Source of the DNA: JBEKHT01 sp049516595
GTDB lineage: Bacteria; Chloroflexota; Anaerolineae; Anaerolineales; RBG-16-64-43
Assembly (NCBI GenBank): GCA_049516595.1
Contig: JBEKSY010000002.1
Span: 98,655-162,654 of the forward strand
Length of the DNA stretch: 64,000 nucleotides
Direction of reading: 5' to 3'
Below the pieces are notes generated by a model. That model searched no databases. It was not told where the DNA came from and saw nothing but the letters and a program-made list of their open reading frames with translations. Below are positions 34,820-43,798 of the stretch, piece by piece. The position numbers were made by a program, and so were the translations under genes. The stretch's first letter is position 1. Each line of letters begins with the position of its first letter.

Positions 34820-35990
34820 GGGCGAGGCTCTCGTCCCTCCTGAGTGGCGCAACATTTGCCTGGGCTTCATTGCGCGGGCTCGAATTCCCTCAGACAAAGC
34901 GAACAGCCTCCAGGTCGTGAAGATGGCGTCAGCCTTTGCCTCGGTCGTGGGGAGTGTGGAACTCGTGGTGCCCTGCACGTCCATGGAGAGACGAAACCCC
35001 TCTGAAATTTGGAGCCGCTATGGCGTGACGCCCTCCTTTCGGGTGACTTGGTTGCCTTACCCTCACTGGGGCCAGCGCTTTGACATACGCGGATACGCTC
35101 TCGCATGCTGGCTATATGCGCAAGTCAGAGGGTTTGACATCGTCTACACGAGGGATCCCTGGGTGGCCTATCTCCTGGCCGGCTGGGGCCGCCACCTGAA
35201 GATCGGCTTCGAGGCCCATGACTTGTCCGAGGAACGCCGCTACCCGGTTTGGGATCCTCTGGTTGGAAGTTGGAAGCCCTCGTCGAGGCTGCGTGGGGTG
35301 TTTTGTATTTCGAGAAGCCTGGCTGAGGCGTACCGGAGGGCCGGTGCACGACAGGAGCTGCTTCACGTCGCACCGGACGGGGTGGACCTCGCTCTTTTTT
35401 CTCCGGAACTATCCCAGGGGGAAGCGCGAAGGGCTCTCCGCCTGCCCGTGGAGACTAGGATCATATGTCATGCGGGGCAGTTGTATCCGGGGCGCGGGAT
35501 TGAGGAGACCATTGAAGCCGTATCCGGGATTCGAGGCGCCCTGCTGCTTTTGGTCGGCGGTCAGGCCGAGGACATTGCACGGTTGAGGCAATGGGCTCAA
35601 TCGCGTGGCTTCGATAACTGCGTCCGGTTTATCGGGCAGGTTCCCAATGACCAAGTCCCGACCTATCTGTGGGCGGCCGACGTTCTCGTAATGCCCTACA
35701 CTTCCCGTACCGGGACCGTTCCCTTCATGTCTCCTCTAAAGATGTTTGAGTACATGGCGGCGGGTCGCCCTATTGTGGCGACGGATTTCCCTTCGGTGCG
35801 CGAAGTGCTTCAGGACCAACATTCGGCGATCCTGGTTCCTCCGGATGAGATCGGGCCACTTCGAGAGGGGATCCAGCTTGCCCTTAGTCAGAAAGACCAG
35901 GCCGCCAAGATCGCAGAGAATGCCCGGAAGGAAGTTCGCAAGTACGAATGGGGGCAGCGAGCGCGTCGAATCCTTGACCAGTTGGCATGA
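34812..35990 (+). CDS. GT4-type glycosyltransferase, 'SPLKMFEYMA' subgroup (tandem paralogue 2)
   Basis: A 392-residue GT4 enzyme overlapping the end of the previous gene by eight bases. ATG 34812 is preferred; an in-frame ATG at 34788 lies deeper in the neighbour. 'CHAGQLYPGRGIEETI' and 'LLVGGQAEDI' begin the donor domain, and 'MPYTSRTGTVPFMSPLKMFEYMA' is the active-site region. It shares length, N-terminal loop and donor motif with its upstream neighbour, consistent with tandem duplication. A polytopic membrane protein follows after 79 bases. Confidence 0.86.
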   Translation: MDRGEALVPPEWRNICLGFIARARIPSDKANSLQVVKMASAFASVVGSVELVVPCTSMERRNPSEIWSRYGVTPSFRVTWLPYPHWGQRFDIRGYALACWLYAQVRGFDIVYTRDPWVAYLLAGWGRHLKIGFEAHDLSEERRYPVWDPLVGSWKPSSRLRGVFCISRSLAEAYRRAGARQELLHVAPDGVDLALFSPELSQGEARRALRLPVETRIICHAGQLYPGRGIEETIEAVSGIRGALLLLVGGQAEDIARLRQWAQSRGFDNCVRFIGQVPNDQVPTYLWAADVLVMPYTSRTGTVPFMSPLKMFEYMAAGRPIVATDFPSVREVLQDQHSAILVPPDEIGPLREGIQLALSQKDQAAKIAENARKEVRKYEWGQRARRILDQLA

Positions 35991-36069
35991 GCCTGGAGGA
36001 AGGGGGTCGCCGCCGACCGTTGCTCCAGTCCCAAACCTGGCCTGCCGCTTGTTGGCTGAAGGAGATCGG

Positions 36070-37779
36070 ATGGCACTAATCGTCGGAGTCTGGGTCATTG
36101 CGTTCTTGTGTTGGTCGGGTGTAGGTGCACTGGTCGGGCGCCTTCTCGGAGCCCGAACCTGGAAGTCGGCCGGTCTGTTCACCAACTTCTGGGTGGGCTG
36201 GGCGGCAACCATTGGCCTTCTTCAACTCTGGAATCTTTGGCTTCCAATCACCGCATGGGCGCTGGCGGTCGTGCTTGCGTTCGGCCTGGCTGGGATCGCC
36301 CTGATGGTCCGAGAGCGAATCCCTTCCCTCCGCCAGCGGGTCTCCGCACATCTCGGGCTGGCGCTCGTCTGGCTGCTCCTAGCTGGGATTTCCGCCCTCC
36401 AGGCCTCTGGACCGCTAACCGAGGGAGATAGCGGCGACTACCACCTGGGTTCTGTGGCCTGGGCGAAAGCGTATCCCCTGGTGAAGGGGCTTGGAAATCT
36501 GTTTCCGCGCCTGGCCTTCAATCAGTCAATCTTTCTGTATGCCGCCTTGCTCGACGTCGGCCCCTTTGTTCAGAATTCATACCAGCTGACCAATGGGCTC
36601 CTTGAGTTTGTGCTCGTGGGTCAGTGTCTCTGGGGGCTCTGGCATCTCCTTCGGGGCCGGGGGCTAGCCCGTCTCGGCGATTTGTTCTTCTCCCTGATGA
36701 TTGGTCCCGTGCTGATCCAGATCACAGACGAACGGTTCAGGAGTCTCTCCCCAGATCCAGCCATGTTTTTTCTTGGGGTAGCCCTGTTTGGCGCAGTCGT
36801 TGACTTTCTCTTTGCGCAGAGGGACTCGGGAGAAGCTCCCGAGCCCGCCGTCTTACGAATCCTGTTGATGGCGGCGGTCGGTGTCGTTTGCAAGTTGAGT
36901 TTCATTGGATTTGCTGTTGCGGCCAGCCTGATCGCCGTGGGCGTTTACTGGAAGGAGAATGGGGCTGGCGCCAAGAGAACCGCTACGTTCCTGATGGCCC
37001 GAGGTACTCCTGTTGTCGCTCTGGTCATTGTTCCCTGGGTTGTCCGCGGCGCCCTCTTGAGTGGGTACCCCGTCTTCCCAAGTACTTTTGGAGCGCTTCC
37101 TGTCGAATGGAGGGTGCCTGCCGTCTTGGCGCGAGAGGAGTTTGATTGGATCCAACTGCGAGCCAGGAATCCAAATGTTCCAGCGGACCAGGTGACCCCG
37201 AACCGCCATTGGATTGGTCCATGGATCAAGAGTCTTCCGAACTCGGTAGTCAAGCCCTTGGAAATCGCGGCTTGCCTTGCATTGTTCCTGGCTTTGGCAA
37301 TGCGGCGGGCCCATTGGCGAGGAAGGTCCGGCTACGTGATGCTCCTTCCGATTATCCCCATCGTGAGTCTGTTGGCGTGGTTCTATCTGGCTCCGGCCCC
37401 GAGGTTCGCGGGGGCCTCGTTCTGGATCCTCCTGGTGGCCGTCATGCTGGTGGCGGCGGTCGACCTGTTCGATCTGGCGATCCCCGACCATACGCTTGCG
37501 GCCATTGGCTTGTGCCTAGTTTTCTTTGTATGGGTGTCTCCGTTTACTTCCTATCAGCCGCCAGCCAGGTTGAGGGATCTTCTGGTGCCCACGAGGACCG
37601 TCCGGGTTCCGAGTTACCAGACGGTAAAGTTGGCGTCGGGAGTCAACGTGAACGTGGCGAGCGCGGCGGACGGATGTTGGGACATACCCCTCCCGTGTAC
37701 CAGCGAATTTCACCCCACCCTGGAATTGCTCACGCCCGGGCGGGTCGCAGGAGGATTCATGCTGGCGGGTTCGCCTTGA
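36070..37779 (+). CDS. LIC_10190-like polytopic membrane protein (putative membrane glycosyltransferase)
   Basis: A 569-residue protein with roughly 11-12 hydrophobic helices. The first extracytoplasmic loop reads 'EGDSGDYHLGSVAWAKAYPLVKG', followed by 'LGNLFPRLAFNQSIF'. This pattern (acidic residue, YH, then GLxNL.xR.xFNxS) is what I associate with the LIC_10190 membrane family, distant relatives of GT39/GT-C enzymes. ATG 36070 gives an immediate TM helix; a longer frame to 35746 overlaps the previous gene. It may transfer sugars from a lipid carrier or polymerise glycan outside the membrane; function not established. Confidence 0.72.
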   Translation: MALIVGVWVIAFLCWSGVGALVGRLLGARTWKSAGLFTNFWVGWAATIGLLQLWNLWLPITAWALAVVLAFGLAGIALMVRERIPSLRQRVSAHLGLALVWLLLAGISALQASGPLTEGDSGDYHLGSVAWAKAYPLVKGLGNLFPRLAFNQSIFLYAALLDVGPFVQNSYQLTNGLLEFVLVGQCLWGLWHLLRGRGLARLGDLFFSLMIGPVLIQITDERFRSLSPDPAMFFLGVALFGAVVDFLFAQRDSGEAPEPAVLRILLMAAVGVVCKLSFIGFAVAASLIAVGVYWKENGAGAKRTATFLMARGTPVVALVIVPWVVRGALLSGYPVFPSTFGALPVEWRVPAVLAREEFDWIQLRARNPNVPADQVTPNRHWIGPWIKSLPNSVVKPLEIAACLALFLALAMRRAHWRGRSGYVMLLPIIPIVSLLAWFYLAPAPRFAGASFWILLVAVMLVAAVDLFDLAIPDHTLAAIGLCLVFFVWVSPFTSYQPPARLRDLLVPTRTVRVPSYQTVKLASGVNVNVASAADGCWDIPLPCTSEFHPTLELLTPGRVAGGFMLAGSP

Positions 37780-38233
37780 GGCCCGCTTGCGGCATCCGCC
37801 GAGTTGCATCGATGGTCGAGTTCCTGTGGTCCCCATGGCGGGGCGAACAGACCGATGAGCCGGGAGTTGATGAGTGGAGCCGGCAGTTTTATTTGGCTGG
37901 GACCCCAAAGAGATCTGCCGTTGCACTAGACGTCGGGGCGATCCGGGCACTTCTTTGGAATGCAGGCGTTCAGGGACTCAAGGCTACCAGCGAACCGCCG
38001 ACCAGCCGACGCGGAGGAGGCTGCCCCCAGGCCCTCGCCAAACCTCGCTCCGAGGACGGCGGCAGGAACCGTCGGGTGGTTCCCTCGAGAGCAGTTGGCG
38101 GGTATGATCTAATGTAGGATCGTTCCTTCCGGGGGCATGGCTGGTCGCAGGACAGGGATCTATAAGCCGGACTCTCTAGGCCGGGTTGCCTGCTCTGGCG
38201 AGGAGCAGCCAATCTCGCCTGTCCAGCTAACCC
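37780..38233 (+). other. Gene-free stretch before the IS element
   Basis: About 450 bases without a convincing gene. One frame (ATG 37812 to 38117, 101 codons) opens 'MVEFLWSPWRGEQTD' with fairly protein-like composition at first, but it has no ribosome site and turns Arg/Gly-rich. No terminator hairpin with a T-run was seen after the membrane protein. Confidence 0.4.
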
Positions 38234-39264
38234 TTGAAGGCTGCATGACTAAAGTCCTATCGCAGGCGCAGAGGAAGAAGGCTGTGGCGGATGAAGGAGC
38301 GAAGCAGGAGGTGACGTTTCCCCTTGCCCGCGCGGCCGGGTCGGCGGCCGTGATAGCGAGTAGCTGCAGTGGGGGCCGGGAGGTCGAAGAAAGCCAGGAT
38401 GGCGAGCAGGTTGGTTTGCAGGACCCCCCCGACCCTCTCGACCGGGTTCAGCTCCGGGGCATAGGGAGCAAGCAGGACAAGGTGGATCGATGGGATCGGG
38501 TCAAGGAACTGAGAGACAGGCCGACCCCGGTGAGCCCTCAGCCGGTCCCAAACCAGGACCAGAAGGGAATGGACTTCTTGGCGCAGTTGGCGGAGCCCGC
38601 CCCGCGGTCCAGGGAAAGTCGATCAGCTGGGGCAAGGGGGCGTTGCTTTGGGGATGGAGGCGGAAATACCGGTGGACCCGATCGCGGTGAGGGGAGATGC
38701 ACAGGGCGGCGATGATGGAGAGTTTCTGGTAGGTGCGCGTCCGCTGAGAGAGGAGAGGCGCACGGCCACCCCTCTTTCACCCAGGGTTGGATCTCGGACT
38801 CGTCCCTCTCCGCCGCTCGGCGGAGGGGCTCTTGGGGGCTCCAGCCGAGGTCGCGCAGGAGGCGTCCGACATATGATCCTTGGGTAGCTCACGCCGAAGC
38901 GATCACGGATGAGCTGAGCCACGCGGGGGCGGGCCCAAAGAATGGTGGGGAACCCTGCCGATTTGGCGCCCCGGAACAGAGCCTGCTCGAGGCGTTTCTT
39001 GGTTCGAGCCTCCAGCTTGGGGGGCCGGCCTGGGGCGGGTTTGGCCCGCAGGCCTTCCTGACCGGCTTCCCGGTAGACCCGGTTCCAGAGCCGCACGCTG
39101 CGACGATCCACTGCGACCAACCGCGCCACTTCGAAGGGTTGATGGCCTTGCACGAGCGGCTTGAGGGCGAGAACTCGACGATGTTCCAATTCCTCTGGGC
39201 TTCCGGAAGATCGCGTGTCTTGTCTCCTGCCCAGAGTACAGGAAATTGGTTATGCAGGTGTCAA
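38234..39264 (-). mobile_element. Degenerate IS630-family insertion sequence with imperfect terminal inverted repeats
   Basis: The element is about 1.03 kb, the usual IS630 size. Reading inward, the left end (38234-38263) and the right end (39264-39235) both begin TTGA and share CTGCAT and TCCT blocks; I count 19 identical positions out of 30. TA dinucleotides lie just outside each end (38228-38229 and 39265-39266), fitting TA-target insertion, though the left one is four bases away. The transposase inside runs on the minus strand and is broken, so the element is dead unless mobilised in trans. Confidence 0.7.
38257..39189 (-). pseudogene. IS630-family transposase, multiply frameshifted
   Basis: On the minus strand the N-terminal helix-turn-helix is intact ('GHQPFEVARLVAVDRRSVRLW', then 'KPAPGRPPKL' and 'LIRDRFGVSY'). 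The frame then shifts at 'VGRLLRDLGWSPQEP', shifts again before 'LSIIAALCISPHRDRV', and again before 'LVWDRLRAH' and 'YAPELNPVE', the second and third catalytic regions of the DDE domain. It ends with 'LLRSFIRHSLLPL', the family C-terminus, and a stop at 38257. The segment that should carry the first catalytic Asp is missing. At least three frameshifts plus a deletion make it inactive. Homology extends about 13 codons upstream of the TTG at 39189, and the expected ATG appears to read AGG. Confidence 0.82.
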
Positions 39265-39352
39265 TAGTTTCTGCCAGTTGTCCGGCATTTGAAGCCCGGT
39301 CTCGGGGAGAGAGCGGAAGGTATCGCTCGGCCGTATCCAACTGAGAAACGTC

Positions 39353-41281
39353 ATGGACCTAGTCGCTCTGCTCAAGGCTTTCTGGCACGTGCTCTTTCAT
39401 GGCGGGTTTCTGGGCACGGATCTGCGCACCTGGATGGGTGTTGCCCTGCTGTTTATCCTGTCGGCAGCGATTTGGTTGGTCTGGTTTCTTTGGTTCTTGG
39501 TTCGCCACGGCCAAGCACTGTATGCGATCGTTGCGGCCCAGGTGGCCAGCACGGCTCAAATCCTGGGGTGGATTCTTGTCTTGGGCTGGGTGAGCCTTCT
39601 CCACCCTGTCCCACTCGCCGCAACCTGCATCGCCACCTCCGCGGCGGTCTTGGGCATTGGGGTCTGGCCCACGAGGTCACGAGTTCGTCCCGCTCTCTCC
39701 GCCGCATGGCGATCAATCCGGACCCTGCGGCTACCCCCTTGGGGGATCGCGCTGGTCCTCCTTCTTGGGGTCCTACTCGTCCGCGGGGTCGTTTATGCCT
39801 GGTTCCTTCCTCCCTACGACCTGGACGGTATCGCCTACCACTTGCCGATCATGGCGAGCTTTGTCCAGATGGGAGCCATTCGACCCCTGGACAGCCTCTC
39901 GGTCTGGATCCGCTATTACCCCTTTGACTCAGAGCTCATTCAGCTCTGGAACCTGATCTTTGTCGGTCTCGATAAGGTTGTTGAACTTGCCTTTCTTCCC
40001 ACTATCCTCGTCGGAGTCCTGGCCGTCTATGGTCTCGGTCGGCGCCTGGGCTTTTCGAGGAGGGCGGGACTGTTGAGTGCGGCCGTAGTGGCATTCACAC
40101 CCTCCGTTTTTCTGGAGCAGACCAGTTCCTACAACGATGCCTGGATGGCGGCGATCTTCATCGCCGCCTCCTATCTCATCCTGGCCCATCCGTCCTTGGA
40201 TCGCCGCAGGGGGCGCCTGGAGATCGCGGTCCTCGCTGGGGCCGCGGCCGGGATCGTCGTGGGCACCAAGTACACCGGCCTCCTCCTGGCCGGAATCCTA
40301 CTGGTATTGCTCCTCGTACGCCTTTGGAAGGATCCCTCGGCGGGCAGGGTAGGACGAAAGGAAAGGTGGGCAGTAGGCGGGGTGTTCCTCGTAGCCCTGA
40401 TCCTCTTCGGTTCCTACCCCTACGTTCGCGACTACCTTGTTGGCGGAAATCCCATAGCGCCGAACCAGATAACCATCGCGGGGCATGTCCTTCTCCCCGG
40501 AAGCAAGGACCTGTCTCATTTGGAGTCCGGCGATCCGGACTTCCTGGTGAACAAGACCTGGGGGGAACATATCTATCTGATCTGGCTGGAACGCCTCTTC
40601 ACCCCGTACGATTGGAACAATGCGGGAGGAGGACCGCTTTGGGTTGTTCTTGGATTGCCTGGGCTCGTGGTGTGGGCAGTAGCTTCCATCCGCAAGCGTC
40701 GGGGCTGGCCGCTTCTGTTGATGGGACTGCTCGTCCTGTTTTTCCTGGTCACCCCGGCGAACTTTCGCATCCGCTACGTGCTGGCCGCCATACTGCCCTG
40801 CGCGCTTGGAGCCGGCTGCTTAGTTGACTACTTGCAAGAATTCGCGCGAGGGATGCTCCTTGCGCTGGCCGTGCTCCTATCGGCCTGGGTCGTTTTCTCG
40901 ACCATTGCGCCGGCCCAGATCTCACCGGTTCAGTTCCGGGATTACGTTGCGTATGACACGGACTACACACGCACGGCAGGAAGCTTGGCGGACCCCACTG
41001 CAGTCTATGAATGGATCGACGCGCAAACGCAGGGACATCCGACCGTTATCGCTTATGGTCGGCGGGTTCATATCTACCCGCTATTCGGGGTGGATCTCCG
41101 CAACCGCATCGTCCATCAGGTCAAGCCCAGCCAGGCGCAGTGGGAAGCCGGCTTGGACCAGCAGCAGGTGAGCCTGGTGGTGACGGACGCGGGGTCCAAA
41201 GAGGACACATGGATGCGGGGCGACCCGCTCTTTGGGGAGGCTTTTGCCAGTGGCTACTTGGTGGTCTATCAAAGAAGATGA
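39353..41281 (+). CDS. PMT/GT39-like polytopic membrane glycosyltransferase
   Basis: A 642-residue protein with about 12 hydrophobic helices. The loop after the third or fourth helix, 'PPYDLDGIAYHLPIMASFVQ', carries the acidic/aromatic signature of GT-C enzymes, and the C-terminal extracytoplasmic domain ends with 'VVTDAGSKEDTW'. It resembles the membrane protein at 36070 in loop layout. It is the first gene after the dead IS and may begin a separate transcription unit; no clear promoter could be read in the 88 bases in front. It likely transfers a sugar from polyprenyl phosphate outside the membrane (family inference). Confidence 0.8.
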   Translation: MDLVALLKAFWHVLFHGGFLGTDLRTWMGVALLFILSAAIWLVWFLWFLVRHGQALYAIVAAQVASTAQILGWILVLGWVSLLHPVPLAATCIATSAAVLGIGVWPTRSRVRPALSAAWRSIRTLRLPPWGIALVLLLGVLLVRGVVYAWFLPPYDLDGIAYHLPIMASFVQMGAIRPLDSLSVWIRYYPFDSELIQLWNLIFVGLDKVVELAFLPTILVGVLAVYGLGRRLGFSRRAGLLSAAVVAFTPSVFLEQTSSYNDAWMAAIFIAASYLILAHPSLDRRRGRLEIAVLAGAAAGIVVGTKYTGLLLAGILLVLLLVRLWKDPSAGRVGRKERWAVGGVFLVALILFGSYPYVRDYLVGGNPIAPNQITIAGHVLLPGSKDLSHLESGDPDFLVNKTWGEHIYLIWLERLFTPYDWNNAGGGPLWVVLGLPGLVVWAVASIRKRRGWPLLLMGLLVLFFLVTPANFRIRYVLAAILPCALGAGCLVDYLQEFARGMLLALAVLLSAWVVFSTIAPAQISPVQFRDYVAYDTDYTRTAGSLADPTAVYEWIDAQTQGHPTVIAYGRRVHIYPLFGVDLRNRIVHQVKPSQAQWEAGLDQQQVSLVVTDAGSKEDTWMRGDPLFGEAFASGYLVVYQRR

Positions 41282-41447
41282 GGGAGATCGAAGGGCGCCG
41301 AGCCCATGGGCCCAGGCGGCCATCGCCTCCGTGGTGCTCATTCTGGGTGGGGTATACCTACTCACCCCTCTACGCATCGCCTGGTTCCTTGACTCCTATG
41401 GATGGCTTCGACAGTTCATCCACATCTTGCTGGTCCATGGCGTGTAA
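41232..41447 (+). CDS. Possible small membrane protein
   Basis: A 71-codon frame, overlapping the preceding gene by 50 bases if ATG 41232 is used. The second half, 'AAIASVVLILGGVYLLTPLRIAWFL', is a convincing membrane helix followed by 'GWLRQFIHILLVHGV'. A later GTG near 41326 could also start it. No ribosome site is clear and no family is recognised. The location between a PMT-like gene and a GT4 gene, with otherwise empty sequence, makes a small cluster-associated membrane protein plausible. Confidence 0.35.
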   Translation: MGRLLPVATWWSIKEDEGDRRAPSPWAQAAIASVVLILGGVYLLTPLRIAWFLDSYGWLRQFIHILLVHGV

Positions 41448-41498
41448 TGGGAACCTTCCGCAACAATGCTTTCGTTCGATCTCAAGCCGTCCTGACCC

Positions 41499-42668
41499 GT
41501 GACCGCCCGAACTCGTAGTTTTTCGAAGCCTGCCAAGATCCTGTACCTTCTGCCCAGCCTGGCGGCTGGAGGGACAGAGCAGCAAGCCGCCCAGCTGATC
41601 CAGGGCTTGAATCGGGCGAGGTTCCTCCCCCTCCTCGTGACCATCTACAGCCCCGATCTGGTCCCGATCGAGATCGACATCCAGGATTGTCGGCATGAGA
41701 GCCTGGCTAAGCCTCTGGGAAAGCTCGGTAACCTCGTGGCCTTGAGGAGGCTCTCGGTACTGATCCGGGCAGAGCGACCCGACATCCTGCAATCCTTCCT
41801 GCGCCCGGCGGACCTGTACTCCCGCATGGTCGGCCTCCTGGTCGGCCACCCTCGGGTGGTGACCTCTCTGCGGACCAGAATCGATGGGTTTTGGTCGCCA
41901 GCCTGGCGATGGATTGAGCGAGTGCTCTGGCGTGCCAGCACCGTGATTGTCTCAAATTCGAAGGCGGCGGCAGAAGAGGCCCGCAAAGGGCTTGGCGTCC
42001 CAGAAGGGCGCCTCCGGGTGATCCCGAACGGAGTCGATCTGGTCCGGTTCCATCCCGACTTGGCCAGCATGGACGCCAGGGGACGGATTGGGCTCGCGAG
42101 GTGGGATCCTCTCATCGGCATGGTAGCGCGTTATTCGCCGGTCAAGGACCATGAGACCCTGCTGCTGGCGCTGCGGTTGATGCGGGAGAGCGGAGACTGG
42201 CCAGCCCACGGAGGCGCGCTCTTGGTTGGAGGCACCACGTACCAGCAGACGCGTGACCGAATCGAGGCGCGGATTCGAGAATTGGGTTTGCTGGATCAAT
42301 GCGAGGCACGCGGAGTGAGCACGGACATTGTCGATGTGTACCATGCGCTGGACTGGCTCGTCCTGCCCTCCCGGCACGAGGGATTCCCCAACACCGTCCT
42401 AGAGGCCATGGCTTGCGGACGGCCAGTCATCGTTTCCTCCGCGGCAAACGCGGAAGGCATTGTCGAGGAAGGCAAGACCGGCTTTGTGTTCCCTGCCGGA
42501 AACCCCGAAGCCCTGGCCAATTGCCTGAGGCGGGCCTTGACCCTCCCCGACGCAACGCGGCGGGCCATGGGACGGGAGGCTCGAGCGGAGGTCGAGCGCC
42601 ACTTCTCGGCGGCGGCGATGGTCAATCGCTTTGAAGCGCTCTACGAAGAGTTGCTTGAGGGAAGATGA
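41499..42668 (+). CDS. GT4-family glycosyltransferase
   Basis: A 389-residue GT4 enzyme from GTG 41499. 'ILYLLPSLAAGGTEQQAAQLI' is the acceptor loop. 'SNSKAAAEEARKGLGVPEGRLRVIPNGVD' is the classic linker, with 'RYSPVKDHETLL' and E-x7-E 'EGFPNTVLE' in the donor domain. It is closely similar in layout to exopolysaccharide GT4 enzymes such as EpsD/PelF relatives. It overlaps the next gene by ATGA, opening a chain of four overlapped genes that runs to 46400. Confidence 0.9.
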   Translation: MTARTRSFSKPAKILYLLPSLAAGGTEQQAAQLIQGLNRARFLPLLVTIYSPDLVPIEIDIQDCRHESLAKPLGKLGNLVALRRLSVLIRAERPDILQSFLRPADLYSRMVGLLVGHPRVVTSLRTRIDGFWSPAWRWIERVLWRASTVIVSNSKAAAEEARKGLGVPEGRLRVIPNGVDLVRFHPDLASMDARGRIGLARWDPLIGMVARYSPVKDHETLLLALRLMRESGDWPAHGGALLVGGTTYQQTRDRIEARIRELGLLDQCEARGVSTDIVDVYHALDWLVLPSRHEGFPNTVLEAMACGRPVIVSSAANAEGIVEEGKTGFVFPAGNPEALANCLRRALTLPDATRRAMGREARAEVERHFSAAAMVNRFEALYEELLEGR

Positions 42669-43798
42669 CCTCTCCCCTGCATGTCGCCTTCGTGCATGAC
42701 GCTCTGCCGCCATATCGCCGTCCTCTCTTCAACCTGGTGGCACAGCGGCACCGGGTCACCTTTTTCTTTACGAATGTGAAGGACGTTTCCCTTCCGGGGC
42801 GATGCGTCAGTGTGAGAGGTTACCGGCTTCCGGAGATGTCGGACTATGTGGTCGCCCCCACCCTCCTTCGGGAACTGAAGGAGTTCCATCGTCGGGATCC
42901 CTTTGATGTGGTCATCCTTCCCGACCTGGGCAATTTCTCGTGCGAGATTGGCTACCTCTTCGCGCGATTGAGCAAGCTCCCTTATGCCCTGTGGAGCGGT
43001 GAATGGTTGGCTATCGGCCATCCACGACGGTGGCTGATGGCGCCCCTGGAACGGAGCATCGCTCAGCGCGCAGCGGCCTGTCTGGCGTACGGCAGCCGGG
43101 CGAAGCGTAGGCTGAGGCAGCTGGGGGCCTCGGAGGAACGAATTCGCGTCACCGGCAACGCCAGCGATTACTGGTTCTCGCCTCCCGCTGTTGAGGATCT
43201 GGCGGAGATCCGGCAGGAATGGTCCATTGGGGATCGGCGGGTGATTCTTTTTCTTGGGCGTCTTCTCGAGTTCAAGGCGCCGGATGTCTTGCTTGAGGCA
43301 TTTGCCAGGATGGGTCGGTCGGGGAACGCCTACTTGGTGATGGCGGGCCAGGGACCGCTCCTGGGGACCCTGCAGGGTCGGGCTCGCGAGAGAAGGCTCA
43401 CGAATGTTCACTTCACAGGTCAGGCCGTGATTGGCGATCAGGAAAAGGATTTGTTGTACGGGCTTGCCTCCGCCTTCGTGCTCCCCTCCCGCCGATGGCG
43501 GACCGTCGAGCCCTGGGGACTGGTCCTCAACGAGGCCGCCAGTGCCTGCCTTCCGATTGTCGCGACGGAGTGGGTGGGGGCAGTCGGCGACCTTATCCGC
43601 GATGGTGAAACTGGGTATGTTATTCCTGGGGACGAGCCAGGGGCGCTCGCAGAAGCAATCCTGGACATCCTGCAACAGCCGGAGGAGGCGAAGGAACTGG
43701 GGCTCCGGGCCAGGGAAGTCGCCGCTCAGTTCACCATCGATCGAATGGCAGGGGCCATGGACTGGGCGATCCAGACTGCGGCGGACGCAAGGCCATGA
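42665..43798 (+). CDS. GT4-family glycosyltransferase
   Basis: A 377-residue GT4 enzyme coupled to both neighbours by ATGA overlaps. The N-terminus 'VAFVHDALPPYRRPLFNLV' represents a GT4 subgroup lacking the usual GG loop. The donor domain has 'FLGRLLEFKAPDVLL', 'VMAGQGPLLG' and E-x7-E 'EPWGLVLNE', followed by 'WVGAVGDLI'. The family is clear; the sugar added is unknown. Confidence 0.88.
   Translation: MTSPLHVAFVHDALPPYRRPLFNLVAQRHRVTFFFTNVKDVSLPGRCVSVRGYRLPEMSDYVVAPTLLRELKEFHRRDPFDVVILPDLGNFSCEIGYLFARLSKLPYALWSGEWLAIGHPRRWLMAPLERSIAQRAAACLAYGSRAKRRLRQLGASEERIRVTGNASDYWFSPPAVEDLAEIRQEWSIGDRRVILFLGRLLEFKAPDVLLEAFARMGRSGNAYLVMAGQGPLLGTLQGRARERRLTNVHFTGQAVIGDQEKDLLYGLASAFVLPSRRWRTVEPWGLVLNEAASACLPIVATEWVGAVGDLIRDGETGYVIPGDEPGALAEAILDILQQPEEAKELGLRAREVAAQFTIDRMAGAMDWAIQTAADARP

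Noticed and set aside
37812..38117. 101-codon plus-strand frame opening 'MVEFLWSPWRGEQ'
   Set aside because: No ribosome site, composition degrades to Arg/Gly-rich, and no homologue pattern is recognised.
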